Of a stretch of DNA of 64,000 bases, positions 40,429-48,592 are shown piece after piece. Location: assembly GCF_005503355.1 (NCBI RefSeq), contig NZ_SCMK01000024.1, forward strand, positions 1 to 64,000, given 5' to 3'. A program made the position numbers and the translations under genes. Position 1 is the stretch's first letter; every line of letters starts with the position of its first letter. This DNA comes from Sphingomonas sp. 1F27F7B. Its GTDB lineage: Bacteria > Pseudomonadota > Alphaproteobacteria > Sphingomonadales > Sphingomonadaceae. The notes under the pieces were generated by a model, which saw only the letters and a program-made list of their open reading frames with translations, was not told the origin of the DNA and did no database searches.

Positions 40429-42333
40429 TTATTTCGGCTGGAGGAGCTTATCCAGGCCAGCCTCTCCTTCGGTTGTTTTCTCGAGGTGCGGATAGCGCAG
40501 GCCGTCATGATAGTCGATGGCCACGTCGCGATAGCGCGAACCGCGCTTCAGGGTGAGCCGGATCGGGTCCTTCGTGCCCTTGGCGGCCTTCACTGCATCC
40601 TTCAGCTTGTCGCCGGTAAAGGCCTGGCCGTTCACCGCAACGATCTCATCGGCGAGGGTGATGCCCGCGTCGAAGGCCGGGCTGCCCCACATCACGCCGG
40701 AAATGCCCTTCGGGCCGATCGACAGGCCCAGCGAATAGGAAAGATCGGTGGCCGTCTTCGGCGTCGCCTTGTTGGGATGCTCGGTATAGACCAGCTTGTA
40801 GCCGTTGCGCTCGAAGCCCTTCAGCGGCGCCCGCTCGGAAACCTGGTTCACCCGCTCGTCGAGGAATTTCTTCCAGTCCCAGGGCAGGACCTGGTTGAGC
40901 GTCGCGGCCACGTCGTCGAACGTGTAGGTCAGCTCGCCATAATCGCCGTCGCGCCCGCCGAAGAAGATGCGCGCGAAATCGTCGATCGATTTGGTGCCGC
41001 CGGATTTCTCGCGGAGGATCGAATCGACCTCCATCCAGATCAGCAGGCCCTCGTTGTAATAATCCTCGCTGCGCTGCCAGCTCACCCAGCCCTTGGGCGC
41101 GCGCGGGCTGATGACGGGGTCGTTGGTGGTGTCGACCAGCGGGCGCCAGGTGCGGCCCTGCCGGTTGTCGAGGTTGGCGGCGATGCCGGCATAGGCCTCC
41201 AGCGTGTCCGCCTTGCTCACCAGACCCGAGCGCGCCTGGAAGACATAGCCCCAGAACTGCGTCTGGCCTTCATAGACCCAGAGCAGCGAGCCGCGCATCG
41301 GCGCGCGATAGTCCGGAGTCCACAGATCGGCGCCGCGGCGGAACTTGCCGTCCCAGCTATGGGTGTATTCGTGCGGCAGCAGGTTGCGGCTGGTCGCCTT
41401 TTCGTCCCATTTGGTGAAGAAGCCCAGCCCGGTGCCGTTCTCCGAGCTGCGGTGATGCTCCACGCCGATCCCGCCCAGTTCGTCGCTGATCGAGAACAGG
41501 AAGCGGTAATGGTCGTAATGCTCGACGCCGAAGGTCTTCACGGCCTGGTCGACCAGGCGCTTGAGCGCATCGACCTGCTCGGGCTTGGCCGCCAGTTCCT
41601 CGGGCGTGTCGGCATAGGTCTCGACCGAGACGCGGTCGCTGAGCTTGAGCTGGCGGTAATAGCGGCCGGCGAGCACCGGCGAATCCATCAGCACGTCATA
41701 ATTGGTCTTGTCATAGGTGTAGACCGGACCCGCCACCTTGGCGTCCACCGCCGAGCTGGCGGTCCAGCCTTCGGGATAGGTCACCTTGGCCTCGATCGGG
41801 ATGCGGCGGACGAAATAGCCGGCCGGATAGAGGCTGAGCGAGAAGAATTGCAGGCTCATCAGATTGGGCGTCATCACGATGCGGCCCTGGTCCGACACCG
41901 TGGCCGAGACGAAGTTGAAGCTCAACTCGAGCTTCTTCACCCCCGCCGGCACGTCGATGTGAAAGGCGAACACGTCCACCGGATCGCGCTTCCACGGGAT
42001 CACCTTGCCGTTGCCGCGGATCACCAGGCCGCCCAGCTTCTCGATCTCGCCGCGCGGGCCGTGCTTGCCGGGGATCCATTTCGGATAGAGCAGCACCATG
42101 TGCCCGCTCTTCGCGACCGGGATGGTCTCCTTCACGTTGAAGATGCCGCGCGCCACGTCGGTCGCGTCGATGTCGAGCGTCAGCGTGCCCGGATAGGCGA
42201 TGTCGCGCGCATCGGGGATGGTGTTGACGTGCGCCACCGGCTGCGGAGCCGAATTCTGCACGGCAGAACTTTGGGCGAGCGCGGGAGCGGAGACGGAAGC
42301 GAGCAGGGCGACTGCGGCGAGCGCGCGGATCAT
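40429..42333 (-). CDS. M61 family glycyl aminopeptidase with PDZ domain
   Basis: The 634-residue product has a signal peptide (MIRALAAVALLASVSAPALAQ). A beta-rich N-terminal domain (60-250) and a catalytic domain follow, with the zinc motif HEYTHSW near residue 318 and a further Glu in LLIWMEVDSILREK. A C-terminal PDZ domain lies near 540-620 (SIGPKGISGVMWGSPAFDAGITLADEIVAVNGQ). These are the traits of M61 peptidases such as the Sphingomonas glycyl aminopeptidase. I chose the ATG at 42333 because the signal peptide begins there. A second, diverged M61 gene lies at 52755. Confidence 0.92.
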   Translation of the reverse strand: MIRALAAVALLASVSAPALAQSSAVQNSAPQPVAHVNTIPDARDIAYPGTLTLDIDATDVARGIFNVKETIPVAKSGHMVLLYPKWIPGKHGPRGEIEKLGGLVIRGNGKVIPWKRDPVDVFAFHIDVPAGVKKLELSFNFVSATVSDQGRIVMTPNLMSLQFFSLSLYPAGYFVRRIPIEAKVTYPEGWTASSAVDAKVAGPVYTYDKTNYDVLMDSPVLAGRYYRQLKLSDRVSVETYADTPEELAAKPEQVDALKRLVDQAVKTFGVEHYDHYRFLFSISDELGGIGVEHHRSSENGTGLGFFTKWDEKATSRNLLPHEYTHSWDGKFRRGADLWTPDYRAPMRGSLLWVYEGQTQFWGYVFQARSGLVSKADTLEAYAGIAANLDNRQGRTWRPLVDTTNDPVISPRAPKGWVSWQRSEDYYNEGLLIWMEVDSILREKSGGTKSIDDFARIFFGGRDGDYGELTYTFDDVAATLNQVLPWDWKKFLDERVNQVSERAPLKGFERNGYKLVYTEHPNKATPKTATDLSYSLGLSIGPKGISGVMWGSPAFDAGITLADEIVAVNGQAFTGDKLKDAVKAAKGTKDPIRLTLKRGSRYRDVAIDYHDGLRYPHLEKTTEGEAGLDKLLQPK

Positions 42334-42482
42334 TTTCAGGAGCGACCTCTCTTCTGGACGTAACGGGTCATAGGACCGTCGATGCGGACAATGCAATTCT
42401 CCCTCTTCGCTCCGGGGCGGGCGGTGGGAGTGGGAGAAGATGCTAACGGGACGCTAACCATTGCACGCTAGCTGTTTCGGCC

Positions 42483-43784
42483 ATGTATCACGATCCCAAG
42501 CTGGCGGCCGAGGCCAAGGCCGATCCACGCCCGCGCTCGGCGGTGAGCACCGGCGTCGGCCTGGCGGGGCTGGCCGGCATGGCGGCGTGGACGGCCCTTG
42601 CGACGATCTATCGGCTCGACGGGCCCTATTCCTCGCTGGTCAACGTCCTGGCCTGCGCCATTCCGATGATCCTCTGGTCGGTGCTGGTCGACAAGGTGCA
42701 TCTGAACCCCTCGACCGGCATCGACTGGTCGTCGCAGCGGACGCTGCGCGACACGCTCGACGTCTCGGTCACCAAGCTCACCGGCCTGTGGCTCACCTGG
42801 GGCGGGATCGCGCTGATCTATGCCGTCTTCCGCTTCTGGTGGACGGGTCGCCACGCCAATTTCGCCTTCTCGATCTGGTGCATCGAAATGGCGGCGCCGG
42901 CGCTGTTCCTGCTTTCCATTCCCTATGTGCTGTGGCTCGATCGCAAGCTGGTGCAGCCCAGGGACGGCGCCTGGCATCTCGGCGCCTGGCTGATGGGACT
43001 GAACGAGCCGATCGACCATGGCGCGATCCAGAACCATCTGCGCAGCTGGGCGGTGAAGGGTTTCTTCCTGGCCTTCATGCTCTCGATCGTGCCGCCCAAT
43101 TTCGCCGATTTCGTCGGCTGGAACTTCGACCGGATGTTCGAGAGCCCAGCGGTGATCGCCAATTACTGCATCGCGTTCATGTTCGTGATCGACGTGGCCT
43201 TCGCCACCGCCGGCTACATCCTGACGATGCGGCCGCTCGATTCGCACATCCGGACGGCCAATCCCCACGCAGCGGGCTGGACCGCGGCGCTGATCTGCTA
43301 TCCGCCGTTCGTGCTGATGAATGAGGGCGGCGTGCTCGACTATCATACCGGCAGCGCCGACTGGACCTGGTGGTTCGGCGGCCATCCCTGGATCCTGGGC
43401 GGGCTCGGCGCGGTGCTGGTGGTGCTGACCGGCATCTATGCCTGGGCGACGATCGCCTTCGGCCTGCGCTTCTCGAACCTGACGCATCGCGGCATCCTCA
43501 CGCACGGGCCCTATGCGTGGAGCCGCCATCCGGCCTATCTTTCGAAGAACCTGTTCTGGTGGCTCTCGGGCCTGCCCTTCCTCGCCACCACCGGCTGGAT
43601 CGAGGGGCTGCGCAACGCCGCGATCATGGCAGTGGTGAGCGGCATCTATTATTGGCGCGCGCGCACCGAGGAAGAGCATCTGGGCGCCGATCCGGACTAT
43701 CGGGAATATAGCGCCTGGATGCAGCGCAACGCCCCGGTGCCGCGCTTCTTCGCCTGGGCGGGCCGGCTGGTCCGCCCGGCCTAG
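42483..43784 (+). CDS. Membrane methyltransferase of the isoprenylcysteine carboxymethyltransferase-like type
   Basis: The 433-residue product has about ten membrane helices. The C-terminal part carries RGILTHGPYAWSRHPAYLSKNLFWWLSG and RARTEEEHLGADPDYREYS, the S-adenosylmethionine-binding signature of ICMT and phospholipid methyltransferase-like proteins. The N-terminal 250 residues are extra helices with no clear family. Such proteins methylate lipids, quinones or C-terminal carboxyls; substrate is unknown. It is divergent from the M61 gene. Confidence 0.85.
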   Translation: MYHDPKLAAEAKADPRPRSAVSTGVGLAGLAGMAAWTALATIYRLDGPYSSLVNVLACAIPMILWSVLVDKVHLNPSTGIDWSSQRTLRDTLDVSVTKLTGLWLTWGGIALIYAVFRFWWTGRHANFAFSIWCIEMAAPALFLLSIPYVLWLDRKLVQPRDGAWHLGAWLMGLNEPIDHGAIQNHLRSWAVKGFFLAFMLSIVPPNFADFVGWNFDRMFESPAVIANYCIAFMFVIDVAFATAGYILTMRPLDSHIRTANPHAAGWTAALICYPPFVLMNEGGVLDYHTGSADWTWWFGGHPWILGGLGAVLVVLTGIYAWATIAFGLRFSNLTHRGILTHGPYAWSRHPAYLSKNLFWWLSGLPFLATTGWIEGLRNAAIMAVVSGIYYWRARTEEEHLGADPDYREYSAWMQRNAPVPRFFAWAGRLVRPA

Positions 43785-43785
43785 C

Positions 43786-44526
43786 TCACCAGTCCCCCGC
43801 CGCGCCCATCCATAGCGTGACGGCCGCCGCGGCCGCGGTCTCGGCGCGCAGGATGCGCGGTCCTAGCGCGATCCCGATCGCCCGGGGATGCGCCCTGATC
43901 GCTTCGCGTTCGGCATCGTCGAACCCGCCCTCGGGCCCGATCAGGATCGCGGCCGGCCCCGGATGGTCGCGCATCGCCTCGATCGCGTTCACGCCGCCCG
44001 CCTCGTCGGCGAAGAACAGCGTCCGCGCCGCGGGCCAGTCGCGCAGCAGCGCGGACAGCTTCACCATTTCATCGAGCCGGGGCAGCGCAGTGCGCCCGCA
44101 TTGCTCGGCCGCTTCGATCATGTGCGTGCGGAGCCGCTCGAGATTGAGCTTGTCGACCACGCTGCGCCGCGTCAGCACCGGCACCAGCCGGTCGACCCCC
44201 AGTTCGCAGGCCTTTTCGGCGATCCAGTCGATCCGCCCCTTCTTGATCGGCGCGGCGCACAGCCACAGGTCGGGCACCGCCTCGCGGGCGCGCAGCAGGT
44301 CGGTGATTTCCAGGATCAGGTCGCGCTTGCCGATCTGCCGCGCCACGCCGGCCCATTCGCCGGTGCGATCGTCGAACAGCTTGATCGCCTCGCCGAGTTT
44401 GATCCGCATCACCGAGATCAGATAATGGGCCTGCGCACCGTCGATCCGGATCTCGCCGGGGGACAGTTCGGCGTCGACGAACAGGCGCGGGGCGGATTGG
44501 GGCGGCCAGGCGGGCGTAGCGGGCAT
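43786..44526 (-). CDS. rsmE: 16S rRNA m3U1498 methyltransferase RsmE
   Basis: The 246-residue product has an N-terminal PUA-like domain (RLFVDAELSPGEIRIDGAQAHYLISVMRIKLGE) and a C-terminal SPOUT methyltransferase domain. The knot signature is AILIGPEGGFDDAEREAI and LGPRILRAETAAAAAV. Other RsmE segments are KKGRIDWIAEKACELGVDRLVPVLT and ERLRTHMIEAAEQCGRTALP. It methylates U1498 of 16S rRNA using S-adenosylmethionine. The stop is 2 nt from the preceding convergent gene. Confidence 0.95.
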   Translation of the reverse strand: MPATPAWPPQSAPRLFVDAELSPGEIRIDGAQAHYLISVMRIKLGEAIKLFDDRTGEWAGVARQIGKRDLILEITDLLRAREAVPDLWLCAAPIKKGRIDWIAEKACELGVDRLVPVLTRRSVVDKLNLERLRTHMIEAAEQCGRTALPRLDEMVKLSALLRDWPAARTLFFADEAGGVNAIEAMRDHPGPAAILIGPEGGFDDAEREAIRAHPRAIGIALGPRILRAETAAAAAVTLWMGAAGDW

Positions 44527-44558
44527 GGCACCGCTCTAGCGCCCGCGTCGGGCTCCCG

Positions 44559-45299
44559 TCACTCCCCCATGCCGCCTGGGCCCATGCCGCCTGGGCCCAT
44601 GCCGCCTGGGCCCATGCCGCCCGAGCCCATGCCGCCCGAGCCCATGCCGCCCGGGCTCATACCGCCCATGCCGCCGCCGCCACGCCGGCCGCCGCCATGC
44701 CTGCCCATGCCGCCCCGGCCGCCGCCGCGCTTGCCCTGTCCGAAGCCGGGCGGCGAGAGCTTGGGCAGCTCGGACTTCTCCAGCTTGCCGTCGCCATTCT
44801 TGTCGAGCATCGCGAAGCGCTTGTCGGCAGCGATGCGGAATTCGCGCGCGTCCACGCCGCGATCGAAATTGGTGTCGGCGACGATCACCGGCTCGGGATA
44901 GTTGAAATAGCCGAAGCGCGCCGCACCCTGCGGCACATAGACGGGCTTCTTCGCCGGGGCGTCCGAGTCGTCGGAGCTCGACGACGCTTCGGGCGGGGCA
45001 TTGCCGACGCTGATCATCGGCGCGATCTGCGTCTCGTATATCTCGATCTCGTCCGGATCGATCTCGCCGTCCTTGTTCCTGTCGAGCGTCGCGAAGAAGC
45101 GCGCCGCATCGGCCTCCATCTCGTCCAGCGTGAGCACGCCGTCATGGTTGGTGTCGGCCTGGTCGAACCAGATATTGGGCGCGTCGTGCCCGCGGAACGG
45201 CTCCCCCATCGGGCTGATGAAGAAACTGGGCGTATCGTCGGCCAGGGCGGGCATGGCGATGGAGGCGAGCGTCAGGCCGGCGAGAAGGAGGAGGCGCAT
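44559..45299 (-). CDS. EF-hand protein with Gly-Met-rich tail, exported
   Basis: The 246-residue product has a signal peptide (MRLLLLAGLTLASIAMPALA). EF-hand-like calcium loops are visible in DQADTNHDGVLTLDEME, LDRNKDGEIDPDEIE, ADTNFDRGVDAREF and LDKNGDGKLEKSELPK. After residue 190 the chain becomes Gly/Arg-rich and then a run of GGMGP/GGMGS pentapeptides encoded by 15-bp repeats. It is likely to be periplasmic or surface calcium-binding; function not assigned. The start at 45299 begins the signal peptide. Confidence 0.85.
   Translation of the reverse strand: MRLLLLAGLTLASIAMPALADDTPSFFISPMGEPFRGHDAPNIWFDQADTNHDGVLTLDEMEADAARFFATLDRNKDGEIDPDEIEIYETQIAPMISVGNAPPEASSSSDDSDAPAKKPVYVPQGAARFGYFNYPEPVIVADTNFDRGVDAREFRIAADKRFAMLDKNGDGKLEKSELPKLSPPGFGQGKRGGGRGGMGRHGGGRRGGGGMGGMSPGGMGSGGMGSGGMGPGGMGPGGMGPGGMGE
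44566..44655 (-). repeat. Six tandem 15-bp repeats in the EF-hand gene
   Basis: The unit CCCATGCCGCCTGGG occurs three times perfectly and then three times in the variants CCCGAG and CCCGGG. It encodes five-residue GGMGP or GGMGS units. Copy number is likely to vary between strains because perfect 15-bp repeats slip easily and preserve frame. Confidence 0.9.
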
Positions 45300-45412
45300 C
45301 GAATGTTTCCAGCGTGAAATGACGACGACATCCCCCTGTACTCCGATTGTCGCAGAAATGTGCCAGATTGTTGCGGGCTTGATCTTTGCGGCGGCTGCGC
45401 GGAGGACGGGCC

Positions 45413-46327
45413 ATGGCCGAAGCGCAGCAGATCGTTCCCGACACCGAGCATCGCGGGCTGGTGGGCCTGCTTCCCGCCGGCTGGCGGCCCTATGCGCTGC
45501 TCGCCCGCTTCGACCGGCCGATCGGCTGGTGGCTGCTCTTCTGGCCGGGCGCCTGGGCCGTCGCGCTCTCGGGCGGTGCGGTCCGGCAATGGGGACTGAT
45601 CCTCTGGCTGCTGCTCGGCAGCATCGCGATGCGCGGTGCGGGCTGCGTCTATAACGACATCGTCGATCGCGACCTGGACCGGCAAGTGGCGCGGACCCGC
45701 AGCCGCCCGGTGGCAAGCGGCGCGGTATCGGTGCAGGCGGCCACGGCATGGCTCGCCGCGCTCTGCCTGATCGGCCTGCTCGTCTGGTTCCAGCTCCACT
45801 GGCCTGCCCGGCTGGTGGCGCTTGCCAGCATCGCGCCGGTCGCCGCCTATCCCTTCATGAAACGGATCACCTGGTGGCCCCAGGCCTGGCTCGGCCTGGT
45901 CTTTTCCTGGGCTGCGCTGGTCGGCTGGGTCGAGATCGGCAGCCAGCCGCTGCTCCCGCTCGCATGGCTCTATGCCGGCTGCATCGCCTGGGTGATCGGC
46001 TATGACACGATCTATGCGGTGCAGGACATCGAGGACGATGCGCTGGTCGGCGTCCGCTCCTCGGCCCGCGCGATGGGCGGCCATGTCCGGGGCGGGGTGA
46101 CGCTCTTCTATCTCGCCGCGCTCGGCTGCTGGGGCGCGGCCTTCTGGCAGCTCCGCCCGGATCCGCTGGCATTGGCGGCGCTGCTTCCGATGGCGCTCCA
46201 CCTGCTCTGGCAGGTCGCGACGCTCGATCCGCAGGACGGCGCCAGCGCACTCGCCCGCTTCCGCGCGAACCGCAATGCGGGGCTGCTGATGTTCGCCGCC
46301 TGCCTGGTCGTGGGTCAGACGCTTTGA
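45413..46327 (+). CDS. ubiA: 4-hydroxybenzoate polyprenyltransferase UbiA
   Basis: The 304-residue integral membrane enzyme prenylates 4-hydroxybenzoate in ubiquinone synthesis. The two Asp-rich motifs are NDIVDRDLDRQVARTRSRP (near residue 75) and YDTIYAVQDIEDDALVGVRS (near 200). About eight membrane helices are present, and the N-terminus matches the family (RPYALLARFDRPIGWWLLFWPG). I chose the ATG at 45413, with GGAGG 7 nt upstream. It is divergent from the EF-hand gene. Confidence 0.95.
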   Translation: MAEAQQIVPDTEHRGLVGLLPAGWRPYALLARFDRPIGWWLLFWPGAWAVALSGGAVRQWGLILWLLLGSIAMRGAGCVYNDIVDRDLDRQVARTRSRPVASGAVSVQAATAWLAALCLIGLLVWFQLHWPARLVALASIAPVAAYPFMKRITWWPQAWLGLVFSWAALVGWVEIGSQPLLPLAWLYAGCIAWVIGYDTIYAVQDIEDDALVGVRSSARAMGGHVRGGVTLFYLAALGCWGAAFWQLRPDPLALAALLPMALHLLWQVATLDPQDGASALARFRANRNAGLLMFAACLVVGQTL

Positions 46328-46358
46328 CGTTGCGCCCGCGCATACCTAAGTCGGCGCG

Positions 46359-47705
46359 ATGCTGACCATCTCCGAAGCCTGTGAACGCGCCGCCGATGCC
46401 GTTGCACGGGCGCGCGCCGCGGGCGCCGACGCCGCCGATGCCGTGTTTGCCGCCGACAGTTCGCAATCGGTCTCGGTGCGCATGGGCGCGCTCGAGGATG
46501 TCGAGCGCTCGGAGAGCGAGGAGCTCGGCCTGCGCGTGTTCGTCGGGAATCGTTCGGCCAGCGTCTCCACTTCCGATCTCAGCGCCGCCGCGATCGACAT
46601 GCTCGTCGAGCGCGTCGTCGCGATGGCGCGCGAGGCGCCCGAGGACAAATGGGCGGGCCTCGCGCCCGAGGATCGCCTGCTCCACGGCAGCCCGCCGATG
46701 CTCGATCTCGATGACGGCGCCCGGGTCGATCCGCCCAGCCTGAGGGAGCGTGCCCGCCAGGCCGAGGAAGCGGCGCGCGCCGTGCCGGGCGTGACCAACA
46801 GCGAGGGCGCCAGCGCCGGCGCTTCGCGCTCGGTGATGACGCTGGCCACCAGCCACGGCTTTGCCGGCGGCTATGCCCAGACCAGCCACGGCATCTCGGC
46901 CAGCGTGCTTGCCGGCGCGGGCGGCGGCATGGAGCGCGACTATGCGCATCATTCCGCCCGGCATGCCGCCCTGCTCGAGGCGCCCGAGGCGATCGGCCGG
47001 CTGGCCGGCGAGCGCGCGGTCGCCCGGCTCGATCCGGCCAGGATCCCCAGCGGGACGATGCCGGTGGTGTTCGATCGCCGGGTCTCGGCGGGGCTGATCG
47101 GGCATTTCCTCGGCGCGATCGGCGGCGCCGCGATCACGCGCAAGACCAGCTTCCTGCTCGATCGGCTCGGCCAGCAGGTCTTCGCCAAGGGCGTGACGAT
47201 CCGCGACGATCCCCACCGACCGCGCGGCCTGCGCTCGCGCCCGTTCGACGGCGAGGGCCTGCCCGTCCAGCCGGTCAAGCTGGTCGATGCCGGCATGCTC
47301 GAGACCTGGCTGCTCGACAGTGCCTCGGCTCGCCAGCTCGGCCTGGAGCCGACCGGCCATGCCGCGCGCGGCATTGGCGGCGCGCCTGGCGTGGCGCCCT
47401 CCAATCTCTACATGGAGGCTGGCCACATCCCCGCCGCGACGCTGGTCGGCGAGATCGAATATGGCGTTCTCGTCACCGAACTGATCGGCCAGGGCGTCAA
47501 CGGCGTCACCGGGGATTACAGCCGAGGGGCGGCGGGCTTCCTGATCGAGAAGGGCGAGATCACCCGCCCGGTCTCCGAGATCACCATCGCGAGCAATTTG
47601 AAGGACATGTTCCTGGCGATGACGCCGGCGAACGATCTCGAGTTCCGCTACGGGATCAACGCACCGACCATCCGCATCGATGGGATGACGATCGCCGGTG
47701 CCTGA
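46359..47705 (+). CDS. pmbA: TldE/PmbA metalloprotease-family protein
   Basis: The 448-residue product belongs to the TldD/PmbA family. It has the domain of repeated beta strands and helices with RVFVGNRSASVSTSDLS and GEIEYGVLVTELIGQGVNGVTGDYSRGAAGFLIEKGEI at the C-terminus, as in TldE (PmbA). Unlike TldD it does not show an HExxxH zinc motif. TldD/TldE heterodimers degrade unfolded peptides and process microcins. A tldD partner is not in the window. The next gene starts inside its last codons. Confidence 0.92.
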   Translation: MLTISEACERAADAVARARAAGADAADAVFAADSSQSVSVRMGALEDVERSESEELGLRVFVGNRSASVSTSDLSAAAIDMLVERVVAMAREAPEDKWAGLAPEDRLLHGSPPMLDLDDGARVDPPSLRERARQAEEAARAVPGVTNSEGASAGASRSVMTLATSHGFAGGYAQTSHGISASVLAGAGGGMERDYAHHSARHAALLEAPEAIGRLAGERAVARLDPARIPSGTMPVVFDRRVSAGLIGHFLGAIGGAAITRKTSFLLDRLGQQVFAKGVTIRDDPHRPRGLRSRPFDGEGLPVQPVKLVDAGMLETWLLDSASARQLGLEPTGHAARGIGGAPGVAPSNLYMEAGHIPAATLVGEIEYGVLVTELIGQGVNGVTGDYSRGAAGFLIEKGEITRPVSEITIASNLKDMFLAMTPANDLEFRYGINAPTIRIDGMTIAGA

Positions 47706-48483
47706 GGCCGGCCTCGCCTCCGAAGTTGCGGCGATCGCCGCGGAGGCAGGCCGCCTCGCCATGGCGCGCTGGGATACGGATTTCAAACGCTGGGAGAAGG
47801 TGCCGGGAAGTCCGGTCTGCGACGTCGATCTCGAGGTCGATTCGCTGCTTCGCATCCGGCTCGCTGCACTTCTGCCCGATGCCGGCTGGCTCTCCGAGGA
47901 GACCGCCGACAATAGCGACCGCCTGTCCCGCCGGCGCATCTGGGTGGTCGATCCGATCGACGGCACCCGCGACTATCTGCGCGGACGACCGGGCTGGGCA
48001 GTGTCGATCGCGCTGGTCGAGGACGGCCAGCCGGTGATCGGCGTGCTCGACGCGCCCGCTCGTGACGAGGTCTGGAATGCCGAGGCGGGGCAGGGCGCGT
48101 TCCGTAACGGCACCCGGCTCGCCGTGACGCCTCGCGAGACGCTCGCGGGATCGCGGGTGCCCGCCGATCAGCTACCCAAGGTCGACAGCGACCTGGTGAT
48201 GGTCGCCAAGCCCAATTCGATCGCGCTGCGCATCGCGATGGTCGCAGCGGGCGAGGCGGACCTGCTCGCCACGATCCGCTGGGGCAATGAATGGGACGTC
48301 GCCGCCGCGGTGCTGATCGCGCGCGAGGCAGGGGCGGCGGTGACGGATGCCCTGGGCGGCCCACTGGCGTTCAACACGCCCAGTGCACAGGCCTTTGGCG
48401 TGCTCGCCACCTCCCCCAGCATCCACGCCGCTGCGGTCGAGCGCCTGCGCGACCGCGCAGAGGCCGCGGTGGGAAGCCGCTAG
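47698..48483 (+). CDS. Inositol-monophosphatase family protein, probable CysQ-type 3'(2'),5'-bisphosphate nucleotidase
   Basis: The 261-residue product has the metal-binding signatures of the inositol monophosphatase superfamily: WLSEETADN (Glu ligands), VVDPIDGTRDYLRGRPGWAVSIALVEDG (the D-P-I-D-G-T loop) and GNEWDVAAAVLIAREAGAAVTD (WD-x-A). It is closest in layout to the CysQ group, which removes the 3'-phosphate of PAP in sulphur assimilation; an inositol phosphatase role is the alternative. It starts at GTG 47698, overlapping pmbA by 8 nt. Confidence 0.88.
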   Translation: MPEAGLASEVAAIAAEAGRLAMARWDTDFKRWEKVPGSPVCDVDLEVDSLLRIRLAALLPDAGWLSEETADNSDRLSRRRIWVVDPIDGTRDYLRGRPGWAVSIALVEDGQPVIGVLDAPARDEVWNAEAGQGAFRNGTRLAVTPRETLAGSRVPADQLPKVDSDLVMVAKPNSIALRIAMVAAGEADLLATIRWGNEWDVAAAVLIAREAGAAVTDALGGPLAFNTPSAQAFGVLATSPSIHAAAVERLRDRAEAAVGSR

Positions 48484-48514
48484 AACTCGGCGTTTTGCTA
48501 CTGCGGCAGGCACG

Positions 48515-48592
48515 ATGGGGGAAACCGGCGGGATCGTGCGCCCGCTCTGGGCGCACCTCGGCAACTACTGCGCCTTCCTCGACATGCTGCGG
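48515..48592 (+). pseudogene. 5' remnant of a native gene cut off by a foreign segment
   Basis: An ATG at 48515 opens a frame whose first 26 codons (GETGGIVRPLWAHLGNYC, AFLDMLR) have G or C at nearly every third position, as native genes here do. At about 48590 this codon bias stops abruptly and the atypical lipoprotein gene begins on the other strand. The remainder of the gene is not seen. It is likely to be a truncated native gene; the product is not recognised. Confidence 0.5.

Noticed and set aside
46359-47705. Calling the 46.4 kb gene TldD
   Set aside because: No HExxxH zinc motif is seen; the sequence fits the TldE/PmbA partner.
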